DNA of 16,780 nucleotides, taken from assembly GCA_031732875.1 (NCBI GenBank), contig JAVMKL010000250.1:1-16780 (forward strand). The letters are read 5' to 3'. Positions 7,305 to 14,322 of this stretch are shown here, one piece after another. The notes below the pieces were generated by a model. That model searched no databases, was not told the DNA's origin, and saw nothing but the letters and a program-made list of their open reading frames with translations. Position 1 is the stretch's first letter, and the number at the start of each line of letters is the position of its first letter. This stretch comes from JAVMKJ01 sp031732875. GTDB lineage: Bacteria; Pseudomonadota; Gammaproteobacteria; Competibacterales; Competibacteraceae. The position numbers were made by a program, and so were the translations under genes.

Positions 7305-7817
7305 ATGCGCAAGCTGCTGTTCCAGAATCTGCTGCGATTGCCGTTGACGGTCGCCGCGCCAGCCCCTTCCGAACAGTCCTTGGCCGAACTGGGCGCGAAG
7401 GTCGACCAAGCCGCGCGGCGACGACTCGGTCGCAGCCTGTCGATCCGCGAGGTGGACGCCGGTTCCTGCAACGGCTGCGAACTGGAAATCCACGCCCTGA
7501 ACAACGCTTTTTACGACCTGGAGCGGTTCGGCCTCCATGTCGTCGCTTCGCCGCGCCATGCCGATGTGCTGTTGGTGACTGGCCCCGTCACCGCCAACAT
7601 GCGGGAGGCATTGGAGCGGACTTATGCCGCCACACCCGATCCGAAATGGGTGGTAGCGGTCGGCGATTGTGGGCGGGATGGCGGTGTGTTCGCTGGCGGC
7701 TACGCCTGCGTCGGCGGCGTGGCCGAGGTCGTCCCGGTCGATCTGCATATTCCCGGTTGTCCGCCGAGTCCAGTGAAACTGTTGGAAGGCTTGCTGGCGT
7801 TGTTGCAGGTCAGGTGA
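7305..7817 (+). CDS. hyfI: HyfI-like (NuoB family) small subunit binding the proximal [4Fe-4S] cluster
   Basis: A 170-residue protein of the NuoB/HyfI/HycG family, the electron-transfer small subunit that sits against the large subunit in the peripheral arm. Cluster ligands are visible: Cys55 and Cys58 in DAGSCNGCELEIHALNN, Cys122 in VVAVGDCGRDGG, and Cys152 in HIPGCPPSP. This is the complete four-cysteine set of the N2/proximal cluster. Cys135 is an extra. E. coli HyfI is longer (about 252 residues), mostly by extra C-terminal sequence; here the protein ends soon after GCPPSP, as NuoB-like proteins do. The ATG at 7305 lies eleven bases after the HyfG stop without a strong ribosome binding site. 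The intact cluster site next to a nickel-free large subunit suggests that the complex still handles electrons. Confidence 0.9.
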   Translation: MRKLLFQNLLRLPLTVAAPAPSEQSLAELGAKVDQAARRRLGRSLSIREVDAGSCNGCELEIHALNNAFYDLERFGLHVVASPRHADVLLVTGPVTANMREALERTYAATPDPKWVVAVGDCGRDGGVFAGGYACVGGVAEVVPVDLHIPGCPPSPVKLLEGLLALLQVR

Positions 7818-7852
7818 TTTTTCTGCTTGTTACTGAATAGGAGGAGTTACCC

Positions 7853-8050
7853 ATGACTATTACCGTTGCCGAATCTGAAGACTTCCATAACGCTATAAAA
7901 TTAATAAGTAAATTAAGATCGATTCCGCTGGAAATCATCGAATTCTACCTGGAAAACGAGCACGGGTACGTCGTGAAAAAAGCCGAGTCGAACGACGAAA
8001 AAACTGTGATCGTTCGACCTTTCAGCCCGCCGGCGGAAAGAGAAGGCTAG
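7853..8050 (+). CDS. Small hypothetical protein downstream of the Ehr cluster
   Basis: A 65-residue protein that I do not recognise. It is acidic and lysine-rich with no membrane segment, signal peptide or cysteine. The middle (AIKLISKLRSIPLEIIEFYL) could form one or two amphipathic helices, followed by a charged strand-like part (HGYVVKKAESNDEKTVIVRP). It is very likely a real gene: AGGAGG (7839-7844) lies eight bases before the ATG, the strongest ribosome binding site in the region. Codon use differs from its neighbours, with TTA, ATA, AGA and AAA codons close together at 7896-7920, which may mean recent acquisition. It starts 35 bases after the HyfI-like gene and could be translated from the same transcript. 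No function is proposed. Confidence 0.65.
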   Translation: MTITVAESEDFHNAIKLISKLRSIPLEIIEFYLENEHGYVVKKAESNDEKTVIVRPFSPPAEREG

Positions 8051-8084
8051 AGTCGGACGCAAGCCATTAAATTTAAGCTTCAAC

Positions 8085-8119
8085 TTCACCCCCAACCCAA
8101 CAACGAGCGAGGGGGTGAA
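8085..8119. terminator. Inverted repeat in the gap between the Ehr cluster and the transporter gene
   Basis: TTCACCCCC (8085-8093) pairs perfectly with GGGGGTGAA (8111-8119) across a 17-base loop. No T run follows, so it is not a standard intrinsic terminator. It could be a weak terminator, a mRNA-stabilising hairpin, or a relic of a dispersed intergenic repeat. It lies 35 bases past the stop of the small gene, where the transcript of the cluster might end. Confidence 0.4.
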
Positions 8120-8177
8120 CGTCTCGCTTGACTCTGGTTTCCCGGCGGTGATCGTCTAACCGCGATGGATTGTCCTG

Positions 8178-8190
8178 ATTGCCCCAAGTC
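8178..8190 (+). promoter_or_regulatory. Motif shared with the upstream region of hyfB
   Basis: ATTGCCCCAAGTC here matches ATCGCCCCAAGTC at 601-613 at 12 of 13 positions. Both copies lie shortly before a gene start: about 8 bases before the HyfB-like GTG and about 16-43 bases before the DauA-like candidate starts. CGCTATTA follows in both places, immediately here (8191-8198) and 15 bases later near hyfB (629-636). A common operator or a duplicated leader is possible. Nothing in the sequence shows which. Confidence 0.35.
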
Positions 8191-8205
8191 CGCTATTAAC
8201 TCCTG

Positions 8206-10011
8206 ATGATGGGAGGTGCCATAGCAACCCTCATGAAACCCGACCGAGATCATCCGCTGTATCTCCCCTTCGCTACCGCCCTGCGCGACAAATTGCGCGG
8301 CGGCTACAATGTTTCCAAGCTGCAAGCCGATTTGCTGGCCGGCATTACGGTCGGTATCGTCGCGGTGCCGTTGGCCATGGCGCTGGCCATCGGCAGCGGA
8401 GTGCCGCCGCAGTACGGTCTGTACACCGCTATCGTCGCCGGCCTGCTGATCGCGCTGACCGGCGGCTCCCGCTTCAGCGTGTCCGGCCCGACCGCCGCCT
8501 TCATCGTGATCCTGCATCCCATCGCCGAACAATATGGCCTCGGCGGATTGGTGACTGCCGGTTTCATGGCCGGCATCATGCTGATCGGCATGGGGGTAGC
8601 GCGAATGGGCAAGCTGATCCAATTCATACCCTACCCGGTGACTACCGGTTTCACCACCGGGATCGCGGTGGTGATCGCCAGCCTGCAATTCAAGGATTTC
8701 TTCGGCTTGCAACTGGCTGCGCAACCCGAGCATTTTCTGGAACGGCTGTGGCTGGTGGTGCAGGCGCTGCCCGATGTACACCTGCCGGATTTGCAGATCG
8801 GCGTGTTGACCCTGGTTTTGCTGATTTATTGGCCGCGCCTGAAAACCGGCTTCCCGGCCCCGCTGGTGGGTATCGTCGCCGCCACCGTGCTGGCTTGGCT
8901 GCTCGGCCGGTTCGTGGAAGGCTTCGAGGTCGCTACTATTGCCTCCCGTTTCAGCTATGCTGGAAGTGACGGCCAGCCCATGCCGGGCATTCCACCGTTC
9001 CTGCCCCATTTCGTGCCGCCGTGGCGGTTGCCCGGTCCGGATGGTCTGCCGCTGGGGTTGTCGCTGGGGCTGATCAAGGATCTGTTGGGTCCGGCGATGG
9101 CGATTGCGATGTTGGGTGCCATCGAGTCGCTGCTGTGCGCGGTGGTGGCCGATGGCATGACCGGTACCAAGCACGATCCCGACGCCGAACTGATCGGGCA
9201 AGGTATCGGCAATGTAGTGGGGCCATTATTCGGCGGAATCGCCGCGACCGGGGCGCTGGCCCGCACCGCCGCCAATATCCGTGCCGGCGCCCGGGGTCCG
9301 CTGGCCGCCGTGTTCCATGCTTTATTTATTCTGTTGGTATTGCTGGCGTTGGCGCCGTTGCTGGGTTATCTGCCGATGGCCGCGCTGGCAGCCCTGCTGC
9401 TGTTGGTGGCATGGAACATGAGCGAACTGAAGCACTTCCGCCATATTCTGAAGATCGCGCCCGGCAGCGACATCCTGGTGTTGCTGGTGTGTTTCGGCCT
9501 GACGGTGATTTTCGACATGGTGATCGCGATCGGCGTCGGTGTGGTACTGGCCGCGTTGCTGTTCATGAACCGGATGGCGGAACTGACCGGCGGCAAGCAT
9601 GTAGAGGCCGACCATCCCCATTTGGAAAGTCCGCTGCCTGAAGGAGTACGGCTGTACGAAATCTCCGGCTCGCTGTTTTTTGGTGCCGCCGAAAAGGCCA
9701 TGAGCGCCCTGCACGATATCGGCGCCAGGCCGCGAGCCGTCATCATCGATATCGAAGGGGTGACGGTCATGGACGTGTCGGGGTTGGTGGAACTGGATGC
9801 GGCCATCGACCGCTTGCAGAGCGATGGCATTCTGGTGGCGGTGGCGGGAGTGCATGGCCAGCCGGCGCTGTTGATGCGGCGGGCGGGTTTGCGCAATATC
9901 CCCGGCAAGTTGCTGTTGTCGGCCAGCCTGGCCCAGGCGCTGGCGCGGGTGCGTTATTATCTGGGCGAGTCGAGCACGGGCCGGCGCCTGGTGACCGACC
10001 GGTTGATCTGA
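8206..10011 (+). CDS. dauA: SulP-family transporter with STAS domain, DauA-like
   Basis: A 592-601-residue inner-membrane anion transporter. The membrane domain resembles E. coli DauA (YchM) throughout: FSVSGPTAAFIVILHPIAEQ, then AMLGAIESLLCAVVADGMTG, then ARTAANIRAGARGPLAAVFH, then VAWNMSELKHF. A cytoplasmic STAS domain occupies about residues 470-580 (numbered from 8233), with VMDVSG at 512-517 at the start of its characteristic helix. DauA transports C4-dicarboxylates such as succinate; other SulP members carry sulfate or bicarbonate, so the substrate is open. The start is ambiguous: ATG at 8206 and 8209 have no ribosome binding site, while the ATG at 8233 lies 16 bases after GGGAGG (8211-8216). 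I give the longest form. Three genes follow closely, starting with the Nudix gene 16 bases downstream. Confidence 0.92.
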   Translation: MMGGAIATLMKPDRDHPLYLPFATALRDKLRGGYNVSKLQADLLAGITVGIVAVPLAMALAIGSGVPPQYGLYTAIVAGLLIALTGGSRFSVSGPTAAFIVILHPIAEQYGLGGLVTAGFMAGIMLIGMGVARMGKLIQFIPYPVTTGFTTGIAVVIASLQFKDFFGLQLAAQPEHFLERLWLVVQALPDVHLPDLQIGVLTLVLLIYWPRLKTGFPAPLVGIVAATVLAWLLGRFVEGFEVATIASRFSYAGSDGQPMPGIPPFLPHFVPPWRLPGPDGLPLGLSLGLIKDLLGPAMAIAMLGAIESLLCAVVADGMTGTKHDPDAELIGQGIGNVVGPLFGGIAATGALARTAANIRAGARGPLAAVFHALFILLVLLALAPLLGYLPMAALAALLLLVAWNMSELKHFRHILKIAPGSDILVLLVCFGLTVIFDMVIAIGVGVVLAALLFMNRMAELTGGKHVEADHPHLESPLPEGVRLYEISGSLFFGAAEKAMSALHDIGARPRAVIIDIEGVTVMDVSGLVELDAAIDRLQSDGILVAVAGVHGQPALLMRRAGLRNIPGKLLLSASLAQALARVRYYLGESSTGRRLVTDRLI

Positions 10012-10027
10012 AGAAGAGCGATTGCCG

Positions 10028-10858
10028 ATGCTGATGCTGCCCGACGATTTCGAGCCTGGTTTCATCCCTTCGGCGACGAGAGTCGAACCGGAATGGTGGT
10101 TCGTGTTCGCCGGCGGTGACTTGCTGGTGCGTCCGACCGCCGCCGGCGTCGAACTGCCGGCCGTATCGGACTGGCTCTTGCCCGGCCGACCGGTGTTACG
10201 GCAGTTGTATCTGGGCCTGTTGCGGGGCCGGCCCTGTCATGCCGTCGAAGTGGCGGCTGCGGATCCCCCGTCGGGATTGGTTTTCGAAAGTTTGCGTGGG
10301 CTGTGGGCGCGCTTGGACGAGGCGTTGCTCGGAGTGGCGGGGCATGCCCTGCAGCTGATCGAATGGGATCGCGGCCACCAGTTCTGCGGCCGTTGTGGGA
10401 CGCCCACCCAGCGCCGCGACGACGAACGGGCCCGGCATTGCGGAGCCTGCGGGATGGCCGCATATCCGCGGTTGTCGCCGGTGGTCATGGTGCGGGTGGC
10501 GTGCGAGGGCCGAATTCTGCTGGCCCGGGCGCCGCGCTTTGCCCCGGGCGTGTACAGCCTGCTGGCGGGCTTCGTGGAGGCCGGCGAGACCCTGGAGCAG
10601 GCCATTCACCGGGAGGTAGCGGAGGAGGTGGGCATTCGGGTGCGGAACCTGCGTTATTTCGCCAGCCAGTCATGGCCGTTTCCCCACTCGCTGATGATGG
10701 GGTTCACCGCCGATCACGCAGGTGGCGAAATACGGGTGGACGGGCGGGAAATTCTCGACGCTCGCTGGTTCGCACCCGATGAGCTGCCCGGATTGCCCAA
10801 TCCGATGAGCATGGCTTGGCGGCTGATCCAGGACTTTGTGACCTGGGAGGCAGGGTGA
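10028..10858 (+). CDS. nudC: NADH pyrophosphatase (NudC-type Nudix hydrolase)
   Basis: A 276-residue protein matching NudC in architecture (E. coli 257 residues). An N-terminal domain (about 1-110) is followed by a zinc ribbon with Cys120, Cys123, Cys138 and Cys141 (FCGRCG and HCGACG), then YPRLSPVVM and the Nudix hydrolase domain. The Nudix box GFVEAGETLEQAIHREVAEE plus VGI (181-203) is complete, with the metal-binding REVAEE glutamates. The NudC subgroup motif SQPWPFPxS appears as SQSWPFPHS (213-221), with serine instead of the usual proline. NudC enzymes cleave NADH to NMNH and AMP and can remove NAD caps from RNA. The ATG at 10028 has AAGAAGAG nine bases upstream; a TTG at 10022 is too close to it. 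It is probably co-transcribed with the transporter. Confidence 0.93.
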   Translation: MLMLPDDFEPGFIPSATRVEPEWWFVFAGGDLLVRPTAAGVELPAVSDWLLPGRPVLRQLYLGLLRGRPCHAVEVAAADPPSGLVFESLRGLWARLDEALLGVAGHALQLIEWDRGHQFCGRCGTPTQRRDDERARHCGACGMAAYPRLSPVVMVRVACEGRILLARAPRFAPGVYSLLAGFVEAGETLEQAIHREVAEEVGIRVRNLRYFASQSWPFPHSLMMGFTADHAGGEIRVDGREILDARWFAPDELPGLPNPMSMAWRLIQDFVTWEAG

Positions 10859-10915
10859 CGGCGCCGCTCGGAATCGCGCCGGTCGAGTGGGGCACCAGAT
10901 TATGGGAGGCTTGCG

Positions 10916-11632
10916 ATGTGCCAGCGACCCAGCAGCAAATCCGATGATTCAGTCGCGACTGGTGAATCGGCGGCGCGTTCGAACGGTCGAGATTCGGACA
11001 AGACCCGCTTCGTGGCCTTGTGGAAGCGATGCCTGGCCGGCGAGCCGTCGGCGGCGAACGAGGCTTATGCCCGGTTGGCCGAACTCTATGGCGAGCCGCA
11101 TCGCCACTACCATACCCTGACTCATGTTCGGCACTGCCTGAGCGAATTCGACCGGGTGGCGACGTTGGTGGACGACCCCGATGCGGTTGAGATGGCGCTC
11201 TGGTTCCATGACGCGATCTATGCTCCGGGAGCGGTGGACAACGAGTGGCGCAGCGCCGCATTGTTCCAGCAATGGTCCGAGGGGCACGCGGCCCCGGCTT
11301 TTCGGCGACGGGTGAGCGATCTGATCCTGGCAACCACGCATCGAGAGTTGCCGACCCGGCGGGACGAGCAATTCATCGTGGATATCGATCTGTCCAGTTT
11401 CGGATTGCCGTGGGATGCGGTCGAACGGGGTGGCCGCCTGATCCGCGCCGAATCCGCGGAAGTCGCCGATGATCGGTACTATCCGGGCCATCTGCGTTTT
11501 CTGCTGGTCTTGCAGGGCCGGCCGACCTTTTTCTTCACCGACTTTTTTCGGCAACGTTACGAACAGATGGCGCGCGAGAACATCCATCGAATCATCGCGG
11601 AATTGCGTGTGCGCGGTTATGGTCGAGTCTGA
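10916..11632 (+). CDS. Predicted metal-dependent HD-superfamily phosphohydrolase (COG4339 type)
   Basis: A 238-residue cytoplasmic protein of the HD superfamily, known mainly as a conserved hypothetical family. Metal-binding motifs are visible: HYHTLTHVRHCL with His66 and His70, WFHDAIYAPGAVDNEWRSA with the defining His98-Asp99 pair, His142 in ATTHREL, and Asp156 in VDIDLSSFG. The segment DRYYPGHLRFL (186-196), then FFFTDFF, also recurs in this family as I remember it. Residues 1-28 are polar and probably disordered. Members are expected to hydrolyse phosphate esters or nucleotides, but I know of no settled substrate. GGGAGG (10904-10909) lies six bases before the ATG. The adjacent NudC and adenylate cyclase genes point to a nucleotide-related role, which is inference. 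Confidence 0.85.
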   Translation: MCQRPSSKSDDSVATGESAARSNGRDSDKTRFVALWKRCLAGEPSAANEAYARLAELYGEPHRHYHTLTHVRHCLSEFDRVATLVDDPDAVEMALWFHDAIYAPGAVDNEWRSAALFQQWSEGHAAPAFRRRVSDLILATTHRELPTRRDEQFIVDIDLSSFGLPWDAVERGGRLIRAESAEVADDRYYPGHLRFLLVLQGRPTFFFTDFFRQRYEQMARENIHRIIAELRVRGYGRV

Positions 11633-11658
11633 CGGTCAGGTGTGTGGGAACTCGGAAC

Positions 11659-12606
11659 ATGAAACTGAAACTGAGCAACCTGATGTCCGTGCTGGGTGAC
11701 CGGTCGGCGTCACAACAGCAGGTGTCGGCGACCGTGCTTTTCGCCGATATTTGCGGCAGTACGCGTTTGTTTGAAAGATTCGGCGACTTGGACGCGCGGC
11801 GGATCGAGACCCGGGTCCTGGATCTGCTTACGACCAAGACCGAGGCCAACGGCGGCACCGTCATCAAGACTATCGGCGATGAGATCATGAGCCGTTTCCC
11901 GGACGCGCAACAGGCGGTACGCGCCGCCTGCGAGATGCATCAAGCCCTCCGGGACGATCCGGATTTGGACGAGTTGAATATCGCCATCAAGGTCGGCCTG
12001 CATCACGGGCCAGTGCTGGTCGAGAAAAACGACGTGTTTGGCGATGCGGTGAATATCGCCGCCCGGATGGTCTCTCTGGCTAAGGCCGATCAGATTATCA
12101 CCACGCGGGAAACCGTCGGATTCCTTGCGGCCGATCTTCGAGACATGACCCGGAGCCTGGGGCAATCGCGCGTGCGCGGCAAACAGGACGAGATGGAAAT
12201 CGTCGAGGTCATCTGGCACGACACCACGAGCCTGACCCAGATGTCCAATTCCCGGGAGGAACTGCATAGCCTGCTGTTCGCGCGCCTGGTGCTGGAATAT
12301 CAGGGCAGGAGCATCGAACTGGTGCCCGGTTTGCAATCCTTCACGATCGGCCGCGGGGAAAAGAACAACCTGGTGGTCGACCGCGAACTGGTATCCCGCA
12401 GCCACGCCGCCATCGAGTTCCGCCAAGGCAAGTTCATCCTGGTGGATCAAAGCACCAATGGCACGTATCTGCTGCTGGAGAACGGCGCGCGCCTGTTCGT
12501 GCGGCGCGAGGAATTTACCCTGCACGACCGGGGAATCATCTGTCTGGGGCAGGCGGTTTCCGAGCAGAATCCGGATATCATCCGATATTCGTGCGGCTAT
12601 GCGTGA
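11659..12606 (+). CDS. Class III adenylate cyclase with C-terminal FHA domain
   Basis: A 315-residue soluble protein. Residues about 22-185 form a class III nucleotide cyclase catalytic domain. Metal-binding Asp30 (VLFADICGSTRL) and Asp74 (IKTIGDEIMSRF) are present. So are the ATP-selecting Lys70 and Asp125 (NDVFGDAVNI) and the transition-state pair Asn132 and Arg136 (VNIAAR). All catalytic residues can therefore be placed and ATP is the expected substrate. Residues about 208-300 form an FHA phosphothreonine-binding domain: IGRGEKNNLVV, SRSHAAIEF and STNGTYL. FHA fusion suggests control by, or docking to, a Ser/Thr-phosphorylated partner; no kinase is in the window. The ATG at 11659 is preceded by GTGGGAA; the GTG at 11644 is an in-frame alternative. 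The stop lies 18 bases from the convergent ABC ATPase gene, leaving almost no room for a terminator. Confidence 0.9.
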   Translation: MKLKLSNLMSVLGDRSASQQQVSATVLFADICGSTRLFERFGDLDARRIETRVLDLLTTKTEANGGTVIKTIGDEIMSRFPDAQQAVRAACEMHQALRDDPDLDELNIAIKVGLHHGPVLVEKNDVFGDAVNIAARMVSLAKADQIITTRETVGFLAADLRDMTRSLGQSRVRGKQDEMEIVEVIWHDTTSLTQMSNSREELHSLLFARLVLEYQGRSIELVPGLQSFTIGRGEKNNLVVDRELVSRSHAAIEFRQGKFILVDQSTNGTYLLLENGARLFVRREEFTLHDRGIICLGQAVSEQNPDIIRYSCGYA

Positions 12607-12624
12607 GTCGCCGGCCCGGCGTCG

Positions 12625-13359
12625 TTACAGCACCTGTTTCAAAAACCCCTGCGCCCGCGGTTCCCTGGGCGCGGTGAAGAATTCCGCCGGTGGCGCGTCT
12701 TCCAGAATCCGCCCGAAATCCATGAACAGCACCCGGTGAGCCACCTCCCGGGCAAAGCCCATTTCGTGGGTCACCACCGCCATGGTCATCCCTTCCCGCG
12801 CCAGTTGCTTCATCACGTCCAGCACTTCGCCGACCATTTCCGGGTCCAGCGCGCTGGTCGGCTCGTCGAACAGCATCACCTTGGGGTCCATCGCCAGGGC
12901 GCGGGCGATGGCGACCCGTTGCTGCTGGCCGCCGGAGAGTCGGGATGGATATTCCTGCGCCTTCTCGGCGATCCCGACCTTGGTCAGGAGCTTCATCGCC
13001 TTTTCCTCGGCCTCGGCCGGCTTGCGCTTGCGCACCACCCGCTGCGCCAGGGTGACGTTTTCCAGCACGGTCTTGTGCGGGAACAGGTTGAAGTGCTGGA
13101 ACACCATGCCGACCTCGCGGCGCACCGCGTTCAGGTTGGTCTTGCTCTCGGTCAGGTCGATGCCGTCGATGATGACCCGACCGTCGTTGAACTCTTCCAG
13201 GCCGTTCAGACAACGCAGAAAGGTAGACTTGCCGGAGCCGGATGGGCCGATGATCACCACCACTTCACCCTTGGCGACTTGGGTGGAGACATCGTCCACC
13301 GCCCGTATCACTTGGCCGCGACCCTCGAAAATCTTGACCAGTTTGTTCACTTCAATCAC
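12625..13359 (-). CDS. Polar amino-acid ABC transporter ATP-binding protein (GlnQ/HisP type)
   Basis: A 244-residue ABC ATPase of the polar amino-acid uptake family. All nucleotide-binding motifs are intact: Walker A GPSGSGKST (38-46), Q-loop Gln88 in VFQHFNLFPHKTVLEN, signature LSGGQQQR (141-148), Walker B VMLFDEP (161-167) with catalytic Glu166, and switch His198 in VVTHEMGFA. The FNLFPHxTVLEN stretch and the length are typical of GlnQ, HisP and GltL. It powers import of an amino acid through the permease encoded just upstream. Its start overlaps the permease stop by eight bases. It is the last gene of the minus-strand operon and converges on the cyclase gene. Substrate specificity cannot be read from the ATPase. 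Confidence 0.95.
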   Translation of the reverse strand: MIEVNKLVKIFEGRGQVIRAVDDVSTQVAKGEVVVIIGPSGSGKSTFLRCLNGLEEFNDGRVIIDGIDLTESKTNLNAVRREVGMVFQHFNLFPHKTVLENVTLAQRVVRKRKPAEAEEKAMKLLTKVGIAEKAQEYPSRLSGGQQQRVAIARALAMDPKVMLFDEPTSALDPEMVGEVLDVMKQLAREGMTMAVVTHEMGFAREVAHRVLFMDFGRILEDAPPAEFFTAPREPRAQGFLKQVL

Positions 13360-14320
13360 TGCGGGCGAACCTCCGTTCCAGCCAGAAGAGCAACTGCGAC
13401 AGCACCGAGGTGATCACCAGATAGAGCAGGGCGACCGTGAACCAGATTTCGAAGGTGGCGAAACTGGAGGTGATGATCTCCCGGCCACTCTTGGTCAGAT
13501 CGGTGATGGCGATGACGGATACCAGCGAGGAATCCTTGATCAGGCTGATGAACTGTCCGGCCAGGGGGGGTAACACCCGCTTGAAGGCCTGCGGCAGAAT
13601 GATGTGGATCATGGTTTCAGTGGCGCTCATCCCCAGCGAACGGGCTGCCTCGGTTTGGCCCTTGGGGATGGACTGGATGCCGGCGCGGATGATCTCAGCG
13701 GTGTAGGCGCCGACGAACAGCGCCAGTGCCCCGACGCCGGCGACGATCCGATCCAGATTCAGCACGGTACCGATGAAGAAATAGAAGATGAAAATCTGTA
13801 CCAGCAGGGGCGTGCCTCGAATCAGCTCGATGTACAGCACCGCCAGACCGCGCAGGGTGGGATTGGGCGACAGCCGGCACAACCCCGTGATCAAGCCGAT
13901 GACCAGTCCGGCAAACCCGGAAACGAACGAGATCCAGATGGTGACCCAAAGACCTTGAGTGAGGGGACCGATCCGCCAATGCCGTTCCGCGCCGATGTCG
14001 TCGCCTTCGGTGACGGGGTCGCCGGCCTTGACCTTCAAAGTGTCGGTTTCGACCGAAACCGTAACCGGTGTACCGCCGGTTTCCGGCTGAATTTCCACCC
14101 GGCTTTGGGCTCCTTCGGGTCTGATTTTGCCCACTATGCCGGCAGTCGGCGCGGTTTGCGCTTCTTCATCTTCGTAAAAGAAGTACTGCGGTACTCTTTC
14201 CCAACGCCACTCGTAGTGGACCCGCTTGGTGGCGACCCACAGCCCGGCCGCCATCCCCAGCAGGATAAAGACCAGCAGCGCCTGCCAAGGCCACTGGACG
14301 GAACGTCGTTTTAGGGGCAC
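13352..14320 (-). CDS. Polar amino-acid ABC transporter permease with an N-terminal extracytoplasmic insert
   Basis: A 322-residue inner-membrane permease of the His/Glu/Gln/Arg family. After a short basic N-terminus, one membrane helix (QALLVFILLGMAAGLWVATK) is followed by a soluble segment of about 80 residues, and then the standard permease core beginning QGLWVTIWISFVSGFAGLVI. The core has ELIRGTPLLVQIFIFYFF, YTAEIIRAGIQSIPKGQTEA (the EAA-type coupling loop) with ARSLGM after it, and LPQAFKRVLPPLAGQFISL. Most family members are about 220-240 residues, so the insert makes this one long. The start is uncertain: the GTG at 14320 lies two bases after the stop of the binding-protein gene, while a GTG at 14362 would overlap it by 40 bases. 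Neither has a clear ribosome binding site. I prefer the shorter form. Confidence 0.88.
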   Translation of the reverse strand: MPLKRRSVQWPWQALLVFILLGMAAGLWVATKRVHYEWRWERVPQYFFYEDEEAQTAPTAGIVGKIRPEGAQSRVEIQPETGGTPVTVSVETDTLKVKAGDPVTEGDDIGAERHWRIGPLTQGLWVTIWISFVSGFAGLVIGLITGLCRLSPNPTLRGLAVLYIELIRGTPLLVQIFIFYFFIGTVLNLDRIVAGVGALALFVGAYTAEIIRAGIQSIPKGQTEAARSLGMSATETMIHIILPQAFKRVLPPLAGQFISLIKDSSLVSVIAITDLTKSGREIITSSFATFEIWFTVALLYLVITSVLSQLLFWLERRFARSD

Positions 14321-14322
14321 GG

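Noticed and set aside
8086..9201. 371-residue minus-strand open frame over the transporter gene
   Set aside because: Antisense to the DauA-like gene, low-complexity composition rich in glutamine, histidine and glycine, no recognisable domain.
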